Shown here: positions 1 through 5,822 of the stretch, piece by piece
Layout: each line of letters opens with the position of its first letter
How positions within the stretch are numbered: position 1 is the stretch's first letter
Origin: SSSZ01 sp035345935
GTDB lineage: Bacteria; Pseudomonadota; Gammaproteobacteria; Burkholderiales; Rhodocyclaceae
DNA length: 9,161 bases
Direction of reading: 5' to 3'
Assembly: GCA_035345935.1 (NCBI GenBank)
Contig: DAORDK010000120.1
Coordinates: forward strand, 1-9,161
Notes under the pieces: model-generated
Database searches by the model: none
Seen by the model: the letters and a program-made list of their open reading frames with translations, nothing else
What the model was told of the DNA's origin: nothing
Made by a program: the position numbers and the translations under genes

Positions 1-920
1 TTGATGATGCCGCCGATGTAGTACAGCGCGAACTCGGACAGGCCGGCGTAGCCGTCGCCCGCGAACAGGTTCTTGCCGTCCTTCCAGATCGACTGGTGAA
101 CGTGCATGCCGGAACCGTTGTCGCCGACGATGGGCTTGGGCATGAAGGTGGCGGTCTTGCCGTACTGGTGGGCAACGTTGTGCACCACGTACTTGAGGAT
201 CTGGGTCCAGTCGGCGCGACGGGTCAGGGTGTTGAACACCGTACCGATTTCGCACTGGCCGGCATTGGCCACTTCGTGGTGATGGACCTCGACGGGCACG
301 CCCAGGGATTCAAGGGCCAGCACCATGGCGGAACGGATGTCATGCAGGCTGTCGACCGGGGGAACCGGGAAGTAGCCGCCCTTGATCATCGGGCGGTGAC
401 CGGAAGCGCCGCCGGCGCCATCGTTGCGCTCGCCGGAGCCCCAGGCGGCTTCGGCGGAATGGATCTTGAGCGTGCAACCGGACATATCGACGGACCATTC
501 GACCCCGTCGAAAATGAAGAACTCGGGTTCCGGACCGAAGTAGGCGGTGTCGCCCAGGCCGGAAGACTTCAGGTAGGCTTCGGCGCGCTTGGCGATGGAG
601 CGCGGGTCGCGGTCGTAACCACGACCATCGGTGGGATCCACGACGTCGCAGGTGATGACGACGGTGGTTTCGTCAAAGAAGGGATCGACGTAGGCAGTTT
701 CCGCATCCGGCATCAACAGCATGTCGGAGGCCTGAATGCCCTTCCAGCCGGCGATGGACGAACCATCGAAGGCATGGCCGTTCTCGAACTTGTCTTCATC
801 GAAGGCGGAGACCGGCACGGTGACGTGCTGTTCCTTGCCACGGGTATCGGTAAACCGGAAGTCGACGAACTTGGCGTCGTTTTCCTTGACCATCTTCATC
901 ACGTCTTGCGGGGTTGCCAT
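1..920 (-). CDS. glnA: Glutamine synthetase type I (N-terminal 306 residues; 3' end outside window)
   Basis: This enzyme makes glutamine from glutamate, ammonia and ATP in the cytoplasm and is the main entry point for ammonium assimilation. The reading frame is open to the left edge, so only the N-terminal two thirds is present. Visible family motifs are FDGSS at residues 51-55, the EPEFF metal/glutamate-binding segment at about 131-135, HHHEVANAGQ at about 213-222 and the NGSGMHVH ATP/glutamate loop at 268-275. The start at 920 begins MATPQDVMKM, typical of proteobacterial GSI, and follows an AGGAG ribosome binding site at 931-935. The C-terminal tyrosine that GlnE adenylylates in this family would lie outside the window and cannot be checked. 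Upstream sites at 994-1009, 1073-1089 and 1104-1120 indicate sigma54/NtrC control. Identification is very secure. Confidence 0.97.
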   Translation of the reverse strand, partial: MATPQDVMKMVKENDAKFVDFRFTDTRGKEQHVTVPVSAFDEDKFENGHAFDGSSIAGWKGIQASDMLLMPDAETAYVDPFFDETTVVITCDVVDPTDGRGYDRDPRSIAKRAEAYLKSSGLGDTAYFGPEPEFFIFDGVEWSVDMSGCTLKIHSAEAAWGSGERNDGAGGASGHRPMIKGGYFPVPPVDSLHDIRSAMVLALESLGVPVEVHHHEVANAGQCEIGTVFNTLTRRADWTQILKYVVHNVAHQYGKTATFMPKPIVGDNGSGMHVHQSIWKDGKNLFAGDGYAGLSEFALYYIGGII

Positions 921-993
921 ACTGGTCAGTCTCCTAACTAAACAAAGTACCGGGAATACCGGCGACAATCGAATTCGGAAGCGGAGCTCTTAT

Positions 994-1009
994 AGCAGAA
1001 TACATGCCA
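994..1009 (-). promoter_or_regulatory. Sigma54 (-24/-12) promoter for glnA
   Basis: Read on the minus strand this is TGGCATGTATTCTGCT, which fits the RpoN consensus TGGCAYG-N4-YTGCW with the invariant GG (1007-1008) and GC (995-996) at the correct 10-base separation. The predicted transcription start is near 983, giving a leader of about 63 bases before glnA. An overlapping sigma70-like candidate is also visible on the same strand: TTGGAG at 1012-1017, a 17-base spacer and an extended -10 TGCTATAAG. That second promoter is weaker evidence and may be fortuitous. Confidence 0.8.
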
Positions 1010-1072
1010 TGCTCCAATGCCAAAGCTTTGCATTCTGCCACAAAGAAAAGACTGCTGAAGCAAAAGAATCTT

Positions 1073-1089
1073 GGCACTTCTATGGTGCA
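1073..1089. promoter_or_regulatory. NtrC (GlnG) binding site, promoter-proximal
   Basis: The sequence GGCACTTCTATGGTGCA matches the NtrC dyad TGCAC-N7-GTGCA in 9 of 10 arm positions; the left arm starts with G instead of T. Its centre (1081) lies about 98 bases upstream of the predicted sigma54 start, a distance comparable to the enhancer sites of enterobacterial glnA. Binding is inferred from the motif only. Confidence 0.75.
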
Positions 1090-1103
1090 AACGCCATGGA
1101 ATA

Positions 1104-1120
1104 CGCACTATTTTTGTGCA
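1104..1120. promoter_or_regulatory. NtrC (GlnG) binding site, promoter-distal
   Basis: The sequence CGCACTATTTTTGTGCA matches the NtrC dyad TGCAC-N7-GTGCA in 9 of 10 arm positions, with an AT-rich centre. Its centre (1112) is 31 bases, close to three helical turns, from the other site at 1073-1089. This is the tandem same-face arrangement expected of an NtrC enhancer, in which two phosphorylated dimers assemble an oligomer that contacts sigma54 polymerase by looping. Confidence 0.75.
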
Positions 1121-1294
1121 TAAAAGCTGATCTTGCAGAGATCGGCCGGTCTCGCCGGATCGGGAGAGGCCGCCGAAATTGCCCGCCAAAACGTTCCCAG
1201 CCGAATATTTGAGGCGCTTGCCCCAAAGACCGGAACCCCGCCGGATACCGGCCGTCTGATTTATACTCCGCTTCAATTCCAACAGCCGACCATC

Positions 1295-1747
1295 ATGGGA
1301 AATCTCAACGAAATCCTCGCCTTGGCCCAAGAGCGTGCCCAAGCCCTCAAACTCCCCTACGCGGGCGCCCTGACTCCCCTGGAAGCATCCGCCGTACTCG
1401 AAGCTGCGCCCGGTGCCCGACTCGTGGATGTGCGTACGCGGGCCGAGCTCGACTGGGTCGGACGCGTCCCGGGCGCTGTCGAAATCGAGTGGAACCTTTA
1501 CCCCGGGGGCATGCGGAACGATTCCTTTCTCCCCCAGCTCAAGCACGCAGTCGACCCCCAGGCCACGGTTCTCTTCCTGTGCCGCAGCGGCGCGCGCTCC
1601 GACGCGGCGGCCCGAGCGGCAAGTGCAGCCGGTTATTCCAGCGTCTACAACATCCTCGAAGGCTTCGAGGGCGACAAGGATGCCGCTGGCCAGCGCAACA
1701 AGGTGGGCGGCTGGCGGCACGCCGGCCTACCGTGGGTACAGTCCTAA
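1295..1747 (+). CDS. Single-domain rhodanese (sulfurtransferase-like) protein
   Basis: This is a 150-residue cytoplasmic rhodanese-homology protein. Rhodanese domains carry persulfide sulfur on an active-site cysteine or act as sulfur relays. The first CH2-type signature VDVRTRAELDWVGRVPGA lies at about 44-61, and the active loop CRSGAR (catalytic Cys96) at 96-101 has the six-residue length usual for sulfur-specific rhodaneses. A YNILEGFEGDKD segment near 118-129 and a C-terminal GGWRHAGLPW complete the fold. No signal peptide or membrane segment is visible. The ATG at 1295 is chosen because upstream in-frame residues do not resemble the family, although no strong Shine-Dalgarno precedes it. 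nadA follows after 80 bases on the same strand. NadA needs a 4Fe-4S cluster, so a sulfur-supply link is conceivable, but the sulfur acceptor is unknown. Confidence 0.9.
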   Translation: MGNLNEILALAQERAQALKLPYAGALTPLEASAVLEAAPGARLVDVRTRAELDWVGRVPGAVEIEWNLYPGGMRNDSFLPQLKHAVDPQATVLFLCRSGARSDAAARAASAAGYSSVYNILEGFEGDKDAAGQRNKVGGWRHAGLPWVQS

Positions 1748-1827
1748 CACGAGGCGATTAAGGCGAGCCGGCAAGCGAGCGGCCCACTCCCGCCCTCCCA
1801 TTCACCCGTTCTCCCGAGCTTCGCCTC

Positions 1828-2913
1828 ATGCTTGCTTTTAGCGCTTACAACGACCTCTCCGACGCCGAATGCCAAGAGCGCATTCGAGCCGCTCGCGCCC
1901 GGCTGGGCAAGCGGTCGGTGCTCCTCTGCCATCACTACCAGCGCGCCGACGTCTATCAGCACGCCGACCTGACCGGCGATTCCCTAAAGCTCTCGCGCCT
2001 GGCCGCCGAGGCGGACGCCAATTACATCGTATTCTGCGGCGTCCATTTCATGGCCGAGGTCGCCGATATCATGTCGAAACCGACCCAGACCGCCATCCTC
2101 CCCGACCTGGCGGCGGGTTGTTCGATGGCCGACATGGCCAATCTGGCCAAGGTCGAACGCTGCTGGCGGGAATTGGGCGAGGTCCTCGACGTCGAGCAGG
2201 AGTTCACCCCGGTCACCTACATCAATTCGGCCGCCGACCTGAAGGCCTTTTGCGGCCGTCACGGCGGCATTGTGTGCACCTCGTCCAACGCCGGCACCAT
2301 TGCGCGGTGGGCCTTCGACCGGCGCCCGCGTATCCTCTTCTTTCCGGATCAGCATTTGGGTCGGTGGACAGGCCATCAGTTGGGCCTCCCTTTGGACGCC
2401 ATGGAAGTCTGGGACCCCGATCTGGAATTGGGAGGGCTGACGCCCGAGCGGATTCGTAACGCCAGAATCCTGCTCTGGAAAGGTCATTGTTCGGTGCACC
2501 AGATGTTTCGCAAGAGCCACATCGACGCCTTCCGCGCCAAATATCCGGAAGGCCAGGTCATCGCCCACCCGGAATGCGCCTTCGAGGTCTGTGCTGCCGC
2601 CGACCATGTGGGCTCGACGGAAGCGATCGTCCGTACCGTGAAGGCCTCTCCTCCTGGAACCCGTTGGCTGGTGGGCACCGAACTCAACCTCGTCGATCGG
2701 CTTGCGCGGGAAATGCTGCCGGAAAACAAGGTCGTTCAATTCATGGCCACCACCATCTGCATGTGTTCGACCATGCAGCGTATCGATCCCCAGCATTTGG
2801 CCTGGACCCTGGAAAACCTCGCCGAGGGGGAAGTGGTCAATCCGATCCGGGTCCCTCCCCACGAAGCCGAACTTGCCAAATTGGCCCTCGACCGCATGCT
2901 GGCGGTGTCCTGA
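1828..2913 (+). CDS. nadA: Quinolinate synthase NadA
   Basis: This 4Fe-4S enzyme condenses iminoaspartate (from NadB) with dihydroxyacetone phosphate to give quinolinate, the second step of de novo NAD synthesis. The protein has 361 residues, within the usual range. Landmarks are HHYQRADVYQHADLTGDS at about 35-52, FCGVHFMAEVA (Cys70), CTSSNAG (Cys150), HPEC at 247-250, GTELNLVDRL near 283-292 and CMCSTM near 311-316. By analogy with characterised NadA proteins, the three cluster ligands should be Cys70, Cys150 and Cys313 (the C-x-x-M cysteine); Cys311 is the alternative for the last. The ATG at 1828 gives a natural N-terminus but has a weak ribosome binding site. Neither nadB nor nadC is in the window. 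The next gene starts 6 bases after the stop, so co-transcription is likely. Confidence 0.96.
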   Translation: MLAFSAYNDLSDAECQERIRAARARLGKRSVLLCHHYQRADVYQHADLTGDSLKLSRLAAEADANYIVFCGVHFMAEVADIMSKPTQTAILPDLAAGCSMADMANLAKVERCWRELGEVLDVEQEFTPVTYINSAADLKAFCGRHGGIVCTSSNAGTIARWAFDRRPRILFFPDQHLGRWTGHQLGLPLDAMEVWDPDLELGGLTPERIRNARILLWKGHCSVHQMFRKSHIDAFRAKYPEGQVIAHPECAFEVCAAADHVGSTEAIVRTVKASPPGTRWLVGTELNLVDRLAREMLPENKVVQFMATTICMCSTMQRIDPQHLAWTLENLAEGEVVNPIRVPPHEAELAKLALDRMLAVS

Positions 2914-2919
2914 TCTTCC

Positions 2920-3678
2920 ATGGCGCAGCCGTTACTTCACGTCACCACCTACAACATCCACAAGGGGTTCTCTCAATTCAACCGGCGCATGATGGTTCAC
3001 GAGCTGCGGGACCGTCTGCGCCATCTGGGTCCTGACATCGTCTTCCTCCAGGAGGTGCAGGGATTGCACCTGGGACACGCCGAAAACCATGTCGATTGGC
3101 CCGATGCGCCGCAGCACGAATTCCTTGCCGCCGAAGAATGGCAGTCCTCCGCCTACGGGCGAAACATGGTCTACGATCATGGCCATCACGGGAATGCCAT
3201 CCTCTCCCGGTTTCCCATCGTCGAGAGCCACAACCAGGACGTCACCCATCTGCGCTTTGAACGCCGGGGACTCCTCCATTGCCGCATCGCCGTGGAACCC
3301 GAACTCACTGTGCATGGCGTTTGCGTTCATCTTTCCCTGTTCGGTCGATCCCGCAAGAAGCAGATGGAAGCTCTGTCCGACTACCTGGGCACACTGACCC
3401 GACCCGAAGATCCGCTTATCATCGCCGGCGATTTCAACGACTGGCGCAACCGGGCCGACGACCACCTGGCGCAACGTCTCGGCCTAACGGAGGTCTTCGG
3501 CGGGATTTCCGGGCGGCCGGTCAAGAGCTTTCCCGCCGCCCTGCCCGTCTTTCGCCTAGATCGCATCTACATCCGTGGATTCCACGTCGAGCGAACCGAA
3601 GTCCACCATGGGCGCCCCTGGTCGATGATTTCAGACCACGCCGCGCTCTCCGCTCACCTTTCGCGAGATGGCCGCTGA
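2920..3678 (+). CDS. Endonuclease/exonuclease/phosphatase-family protein, YbhP-like
   Basis: This 252-residue protein has the metal-dependent EEP phosphoesterase fold shared by exonuclease III, DNase I and lipid phosphodiesterases. Catalytic landmarks are all present: TYNIHKG with Asn12, LQEV with Glu45, HGNAILSRFP near 90-99, His137 in VHLSL, GDFNDW with Asp171 and Asn173, LDRIY with Asp214, and the terminal SDH at 238-240. There is no signal peptide. Its stop codon overlaps the start of the following phospholipase D-type synthase by 11 bases, the same partnership as E. coli ybhP-clsB, so a role in phospholipid metabolism is more likely than DNA repair. That role is inferred from context; the substrate is not established by the sequence. 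The ATG at 2920 lies 6 bases after nadA and has no obvious ribosome binding site, which suggests translational coupling. Confidence 0.88.
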   Translation: MAQPLLHVTTYNIHKGFSQFNRRMMVHELRDRLRHLGPDIVFLQEVQGLHLGHAENHVDWPDAPQHEFLAAEEWQSSAYGRNMVYDHGHHGNAILSRFPIVESHNQDVTHLRFERRGLLHCRIAVEPELTVHGVCVHLSLFGRSRKKQMEALSDYLGTLTRPEDPLIIAGDFNDWRNRADDHLAQRLGLTEVFGGISGRPVKSFPAALPVFRLDRIYIRGFHVERTEVHHGRPWSMISDHAALSAHLSRDGR

Positions 3679-4858
3679 CTACCGAGCCGGGAACCGCTTG
3701 AACCTGCTCGAATCGGGGCGAGAGTACTTTCCCGCCCTGCTGGCCGAAATCAACTCCGCTCAGCGCGAGATTTTCCTCGAAACCTATATTTTCGCCGCCG
3801 ACCCTGTCGGCGAAGCGGTCGCCACCGCCCTCGCCGCAGCTGCCAGCCGCGGCGTCAGTGTACAGCTCCTCGTGGACGGCTTCGGCGGCCGCAATTTCGC
3901 CGACGATTTTCTCCCCCGCCTTGTCGCCGCGGGCGTCTACGCCATGCTTTACCGGCCGGAACTCGCCCGCTTCAATTTCCGACGCAACCGCCTACGCCGC
4001 TTGCACCGCAAGCTGGCGGTCATCGACGCCCGTGTCGCCTTCGTCGGCGGCATCAATATCGTCGACGACGACAACGCCCCGCCTGGGCTTCGACCGCGCT
4101 ACGACTACGCTGTCCGGGTCGAAGGTCCCGTGGTGGCACAGATCCACGCCGCCGTCGCCCGCATCTGGGGCATCGTGGTGTGGGCCAATTTCAAACGCCG
4201 CTACCGCATCCGCACTCTGATCCCGCCAGAGCAGCCCACGGAAGGCGGTCAGATCGCCGCCTTCCTGCGCCGCGACAGTTTCCGCCACCGCAATGACATT
4301 GCCAACGCCTACCTGAATGCGATCGCTTCCGCCCGCAGCGAAATCATTATCGCCAACGCGTACTTCCTGCCGGGTTTGCGCTTCCGGCACGCCCTCCGCG
4401 CCGCCGCGCGCCGCGGAGTGGCCGTGACGGTCGTCCTGCAGGGAGTCAGCGACCACCCCCTGCTCCAGCACGCCTCGCGCACCCTCTACAGCGCCCTGCT
4501 GGCCGCCGGGGTCCGAATCTACGAATACCGGAGAAGCTTCCTCCACGCCAAGGTGGCCATCGTCGACGGCCGCTGGGCAACAGTCGGCTCCTCCAACATC
4601 GACCCGTTCAGCCTGTTTCTCGCCAAAGAGGGAAATCTCGCCATTCGCGATCGCGATTTCGCAAACGAACTTCGCACTCGACTTCTGGCGGCCGTGGCCA
4701 CAGGGGCCAGCGAGATCCTGGCCGCCGACCTTGCCGCCCTCCCTTGGTATTCCCGCTTTCTGCGCTGGATCAGCTACGGCGTTGTGAAGATGCTGGTGGA
4801 CCTGGCCGGATTCGGTCCCCGCCTGTGGGGGGATGACCGGTCCGGATTCAGGAAGTGA
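3668..4858 (+). CDS. clsB: Cardiolipin synthase B-type phospholipase D family protein
   Basis: This 396-residue phospholipase D-superfamily protein most likely makes cardiolipin or transfers phosphatidyl groups at the inner membrane. Two HKD motifs are intact: LHRKLAVID (His113, Lys115, Asp120) followed by FVGGINI, and LHAKVAIVD (His293, Lys295, Asp300) followed by VGSSNIDPFS. The LETYIFAAD segment near residues 37-45 is also characteristic of the family. It lacks the paired N-terminal transmembrane helices of ClsA, and its length is close to that of E. coli ClsB (about 413). The ATG at 3668 lies inside the end of the upstream EEP gene, so translation is probably coupled. The 3' end overlaps the convergent gluQRS gene by 11 bases, leaving no room for an ordinary terminator. 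The symbol rests on architecture and neighbour; ClsC or another PLD transferase is a less likely alternative. Confidence 0.88.
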   Translation: MAADYRAGNRLNLLESGREYFPALLAEINSAQREIFLETYIFAADPVGEAVATALAAAASRGVSVQLLVDGFGGRNFADDFLPRLVAAGVYAMLYRPELARFNFRRNRLRRLHRKLAVIDARVAFVGGINIVDDDNAPPGLRPRYDYAVRVEGPVVAQIHAAVARIWGIVVWANFKRRYRIRTLIPPEQPTEGGQIAAFLRRDSFRHRNDIANAYLNAIASARSEIIIANAYFLPGLRFRHALRAAARRGVAVTVVLQGVSDHPLLQHASRTLYSALLAAGVRIYEYRRSFLHAKVAIVDGRWATVGSSNIDPFSLFLAKEGNLAIRDRDFANELRTRLLAAVATGASEILAADLAALPWYSRFLRWISYGVVKMLVDLAGFGPRLWGDDRSGFRK

Positions 4859-5741
4859 CGATTGCCCGGTGCCGGGGCACCGCCCCAAAAGACCAGGCCG
4901 CGAAAGCCCACTCCCAGACATCCCGCACCGAAGCGGCAGCAAGATCGCGCGGCGGCGACTGACCGAGAAAATCGAGCGCCGCCACGAGTTCCGACGCGGC
5001 GCCGTGCCTGTCGAGGGCCGGTGCCCGGGTTTGCTTGGAGAGCTTTTCGCCGGCCTCAGTCACTGCCACCGGCAAGTGGGCATATTCCGGGCGCGGCAAT
5101 CCCAGGCATTCCTGGAGCCAGATCTGGCGCGGCGTCGAATCGACCAGATCAGCCCCCCGCACCACATGGGTGATCCCCTCGAAGGCATCGTCGACCACCA
5201 CCGCCAACTGATAGGCATAGAAACCGTCGGCCCTGAGAAGAACGAAATCGCCCACGTCGGACTCCAGATTCTGGCTCACGCGACCCAGCAGGCGGTCGTC
5301 GAAAGTCACTGCCCGATTGTCGGTACGCATCCGCCACGCCCGGGGCGATCGAATCCAGGACGAACGTGTGCGACAGGTTCCCGGGTAGGCAAAACCGCCG
5401 TCAACCGATTCCCGAACTGCGGAAGCGGCGATGTCCCTGCGCGAGCAGGAACAGCCATAGACCCAACCCGCATCCCGGAGGCGCTCCAGCGCTTCCGCGT
5501 AGGCGAAGCCGCGGCGGCTCTGCCTCAGAACCGGACCATGCCACTGGAACCCGAAGGCCTCAAGGGTATCCAGAATGTCCTCGGCCGCCCCCGGAACGCA
5601 GCGGGGTCCGTCCACGTCTTCGATCCGAACCCGCCACTCTCCTTGATGAGCGTGAGCATCCAGATAGCTCCCGACCGCGGCGACCAGGGAACCGAAATGG
5701 AGGGGGCCTGAGGGCGAGGGGGCAAAGCGACCGCGATACAT
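4848..5741 (-). CDS. gluQRS: Glutamyl-Q tRNA(Asp) synthetase
   Basis: This is a truncated paralogue of the glutamyl-tRNA synthetase catalytic domain. It activates glutamate and attaches it to queuosine at the wobble position of tRNA(Asp), with no tRNA anticodon-binding domain. The 297 residues match the family length of about 300. Visible motifs are RFAPSPSGPLHFGSL at residues 5-19 (HIGH equivalent HFGS), IEDVDGPR at 40-47, the zinc-binding set CxC (Cys97, Cys99) with Tyr119 and Cys123, and the class I signature KLSKQ at 233-237. The start at 5741 places MYRGRFAPSP at the N-terminus as expected, though no clear ribosome binding site precedes it. It is divergent from rpoH, and the CIRCE operator lies 19 bases upstream of its start. 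The gene converges on clsB with an 11-base overlap. Confidence 0.95.
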   Translation of the reverse strand: MYRGRFAPSPSGPLHFGSLVAAVGSYLDAHAHQGEWRVRIEDVDGPRCVPGAAEDILDTLEAFGFQWHGPVLRQSRRGFAYAEALERLRDAGWVYGCSCSRRDIAASAVRESVDGGFAYPGTCRTRSSWIRSPRAWRMRTDNRAVTFDDRLLGRVSQNLESDVGDFVLLRADGFYAYQLAVVVDDAFEGITHVVRGADLVDSTPRQIWLQECLGLPRPEYAHLPVAVTEAGEKLSKQTRAPALDRHGAASELVAALDFLGQSPPRDLAAASVRDVWEWAFAAWSFGAVPRHRAIVTS

Positions 5742-5759
5742 AACGAACTCGAAAAGCTG

Positions 5760-5786
5760 TTAGCACTCTAATAAACCGAGTGCTAA
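5760..5786. promoter_or_regulatory. CIRCE operator (HrcA binding site) upstream of rpoH
   Basis: This is a perfect inverted repeat, TTAGCACTC at 5760-5768 and GAGTGCTAA at 5778-5786, separated by exactly 9 bases. It is identical to the CIRCE consensus, the operator of the heat-shock repressor HrcA that is usually found before groESL or dnaK. Here it sits between the divergent gluQRS and rpoH starts and covers the predicted rpoH promoter. HrcA repression of rpoH transcription is therefore expected; an effect on gluQRS is possible because the operator is symmetric. The hrcA gene itself is not in the window. Confidence 0.93.
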
Positions 5787-5789
5787 AAT
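5760..5789 (+). promoter_or_regulatory. Predicted sigma70 promoter of rpoH
   Basis: TTAGCA at 5760-5765 (4 of 6 with TTGACA) and TAAAAT at 5784-5789 (5 of 6 with TATAAT) are 18 bases apart. The -35 box is formed by the left CIRCE arm and the -10 box begins in the right arm, so bound HrcA would block polymerase directly. Transcription would start near 5796, leaving a leader of about 27 bases that carries GGAGG at 5808-5812, ten bases before the rpoH ATG. The promoter is predicted from the motif only. Confidence 0.6.
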
Positions 5790-5822
5790 GAGATTGAAAC
5801 CCTTGTTGGAGGATACACCGCA

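Larger units (their letters stand above)
921..1294. other. Intergenic region between glnA and the rhodanese gene
   Basis: This 374-base stretch separates two divergent genes. The part nearest glnA carries its ribosome binding site, the sigma54 promoter and the NtrC dyads. A perfect 10-base palindrome CAAAGCTTTG sits at 1021-1030 between promoter and enhancer, with no role I can assign. The segment 1121-1294 shows no recognisable gene. A weak -10-like TATACT at 1262-1267 precedes the rhodanese gene but lacks a convincing -35 box. Rightward and leftward open frames that cross the region have no plausible protein content. Confidence 0.6.

Noticed and set aside
96..941. Long rightward open frame (281 codons) opposite glnA
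   Set aside because: It is the antisense shadow of glnA. The protein is low-complexity Gly/Val/His-rich with no family resemblance, whereas the opposite strand encodes unmistakable glutamine synthetase.
1017..1034. ATGC-CAAAGCTTT-GCAT as a third NtrC site
   Set aside because: The arm spacing is wrong (TGC to GCA spans 15 bases, not 17) and the conserved AC/GT steps are missing.
938..1720. Leftward open frame (260 codons) spanning the glnA control region and the rhodanese gene
   Set aside because: It runs antisense to the rhodanese and through the NtrC and sigma54 sites. It has no recognisable domain and is explained by high GC content.
1750..1827. Inverted repeat GAGGCGA ... TCGCCTC flanking the rhodanese-nadA gap
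   Set aside because: The arms are short and more than 60 bases apart in GC-rich DNA; this is not a terminator-like hairpin and is probably chance.
1984..2862. Leftward open frame (292 codons) inside nadA
   Set aside because: It is an antisense shadow of a clear NadA gene, with no motif and no convincing start.
3992..4942. Leftward open frame (316 codons) opposite clsB
   Set aside because: The opposite strand has two intact HKD motifs; this frame is a GC-rich shadow with an unnatural composition.
4833..5711. Rightward open frame (292 codons) opposite gluQRS
   Set aside because: It is an antisense shadow; the minus strand carries the HIGH-like, KMSKS-like and zinc-binding motifs.
5748..5754. 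CTCGAAA as a sigma32 -35 box before rpoH (autoregulation)
   Set aside because: It resembles CTTGAAA at 6 of 7 positions, but no CCCCAT-like -10 box lies at the required distance.
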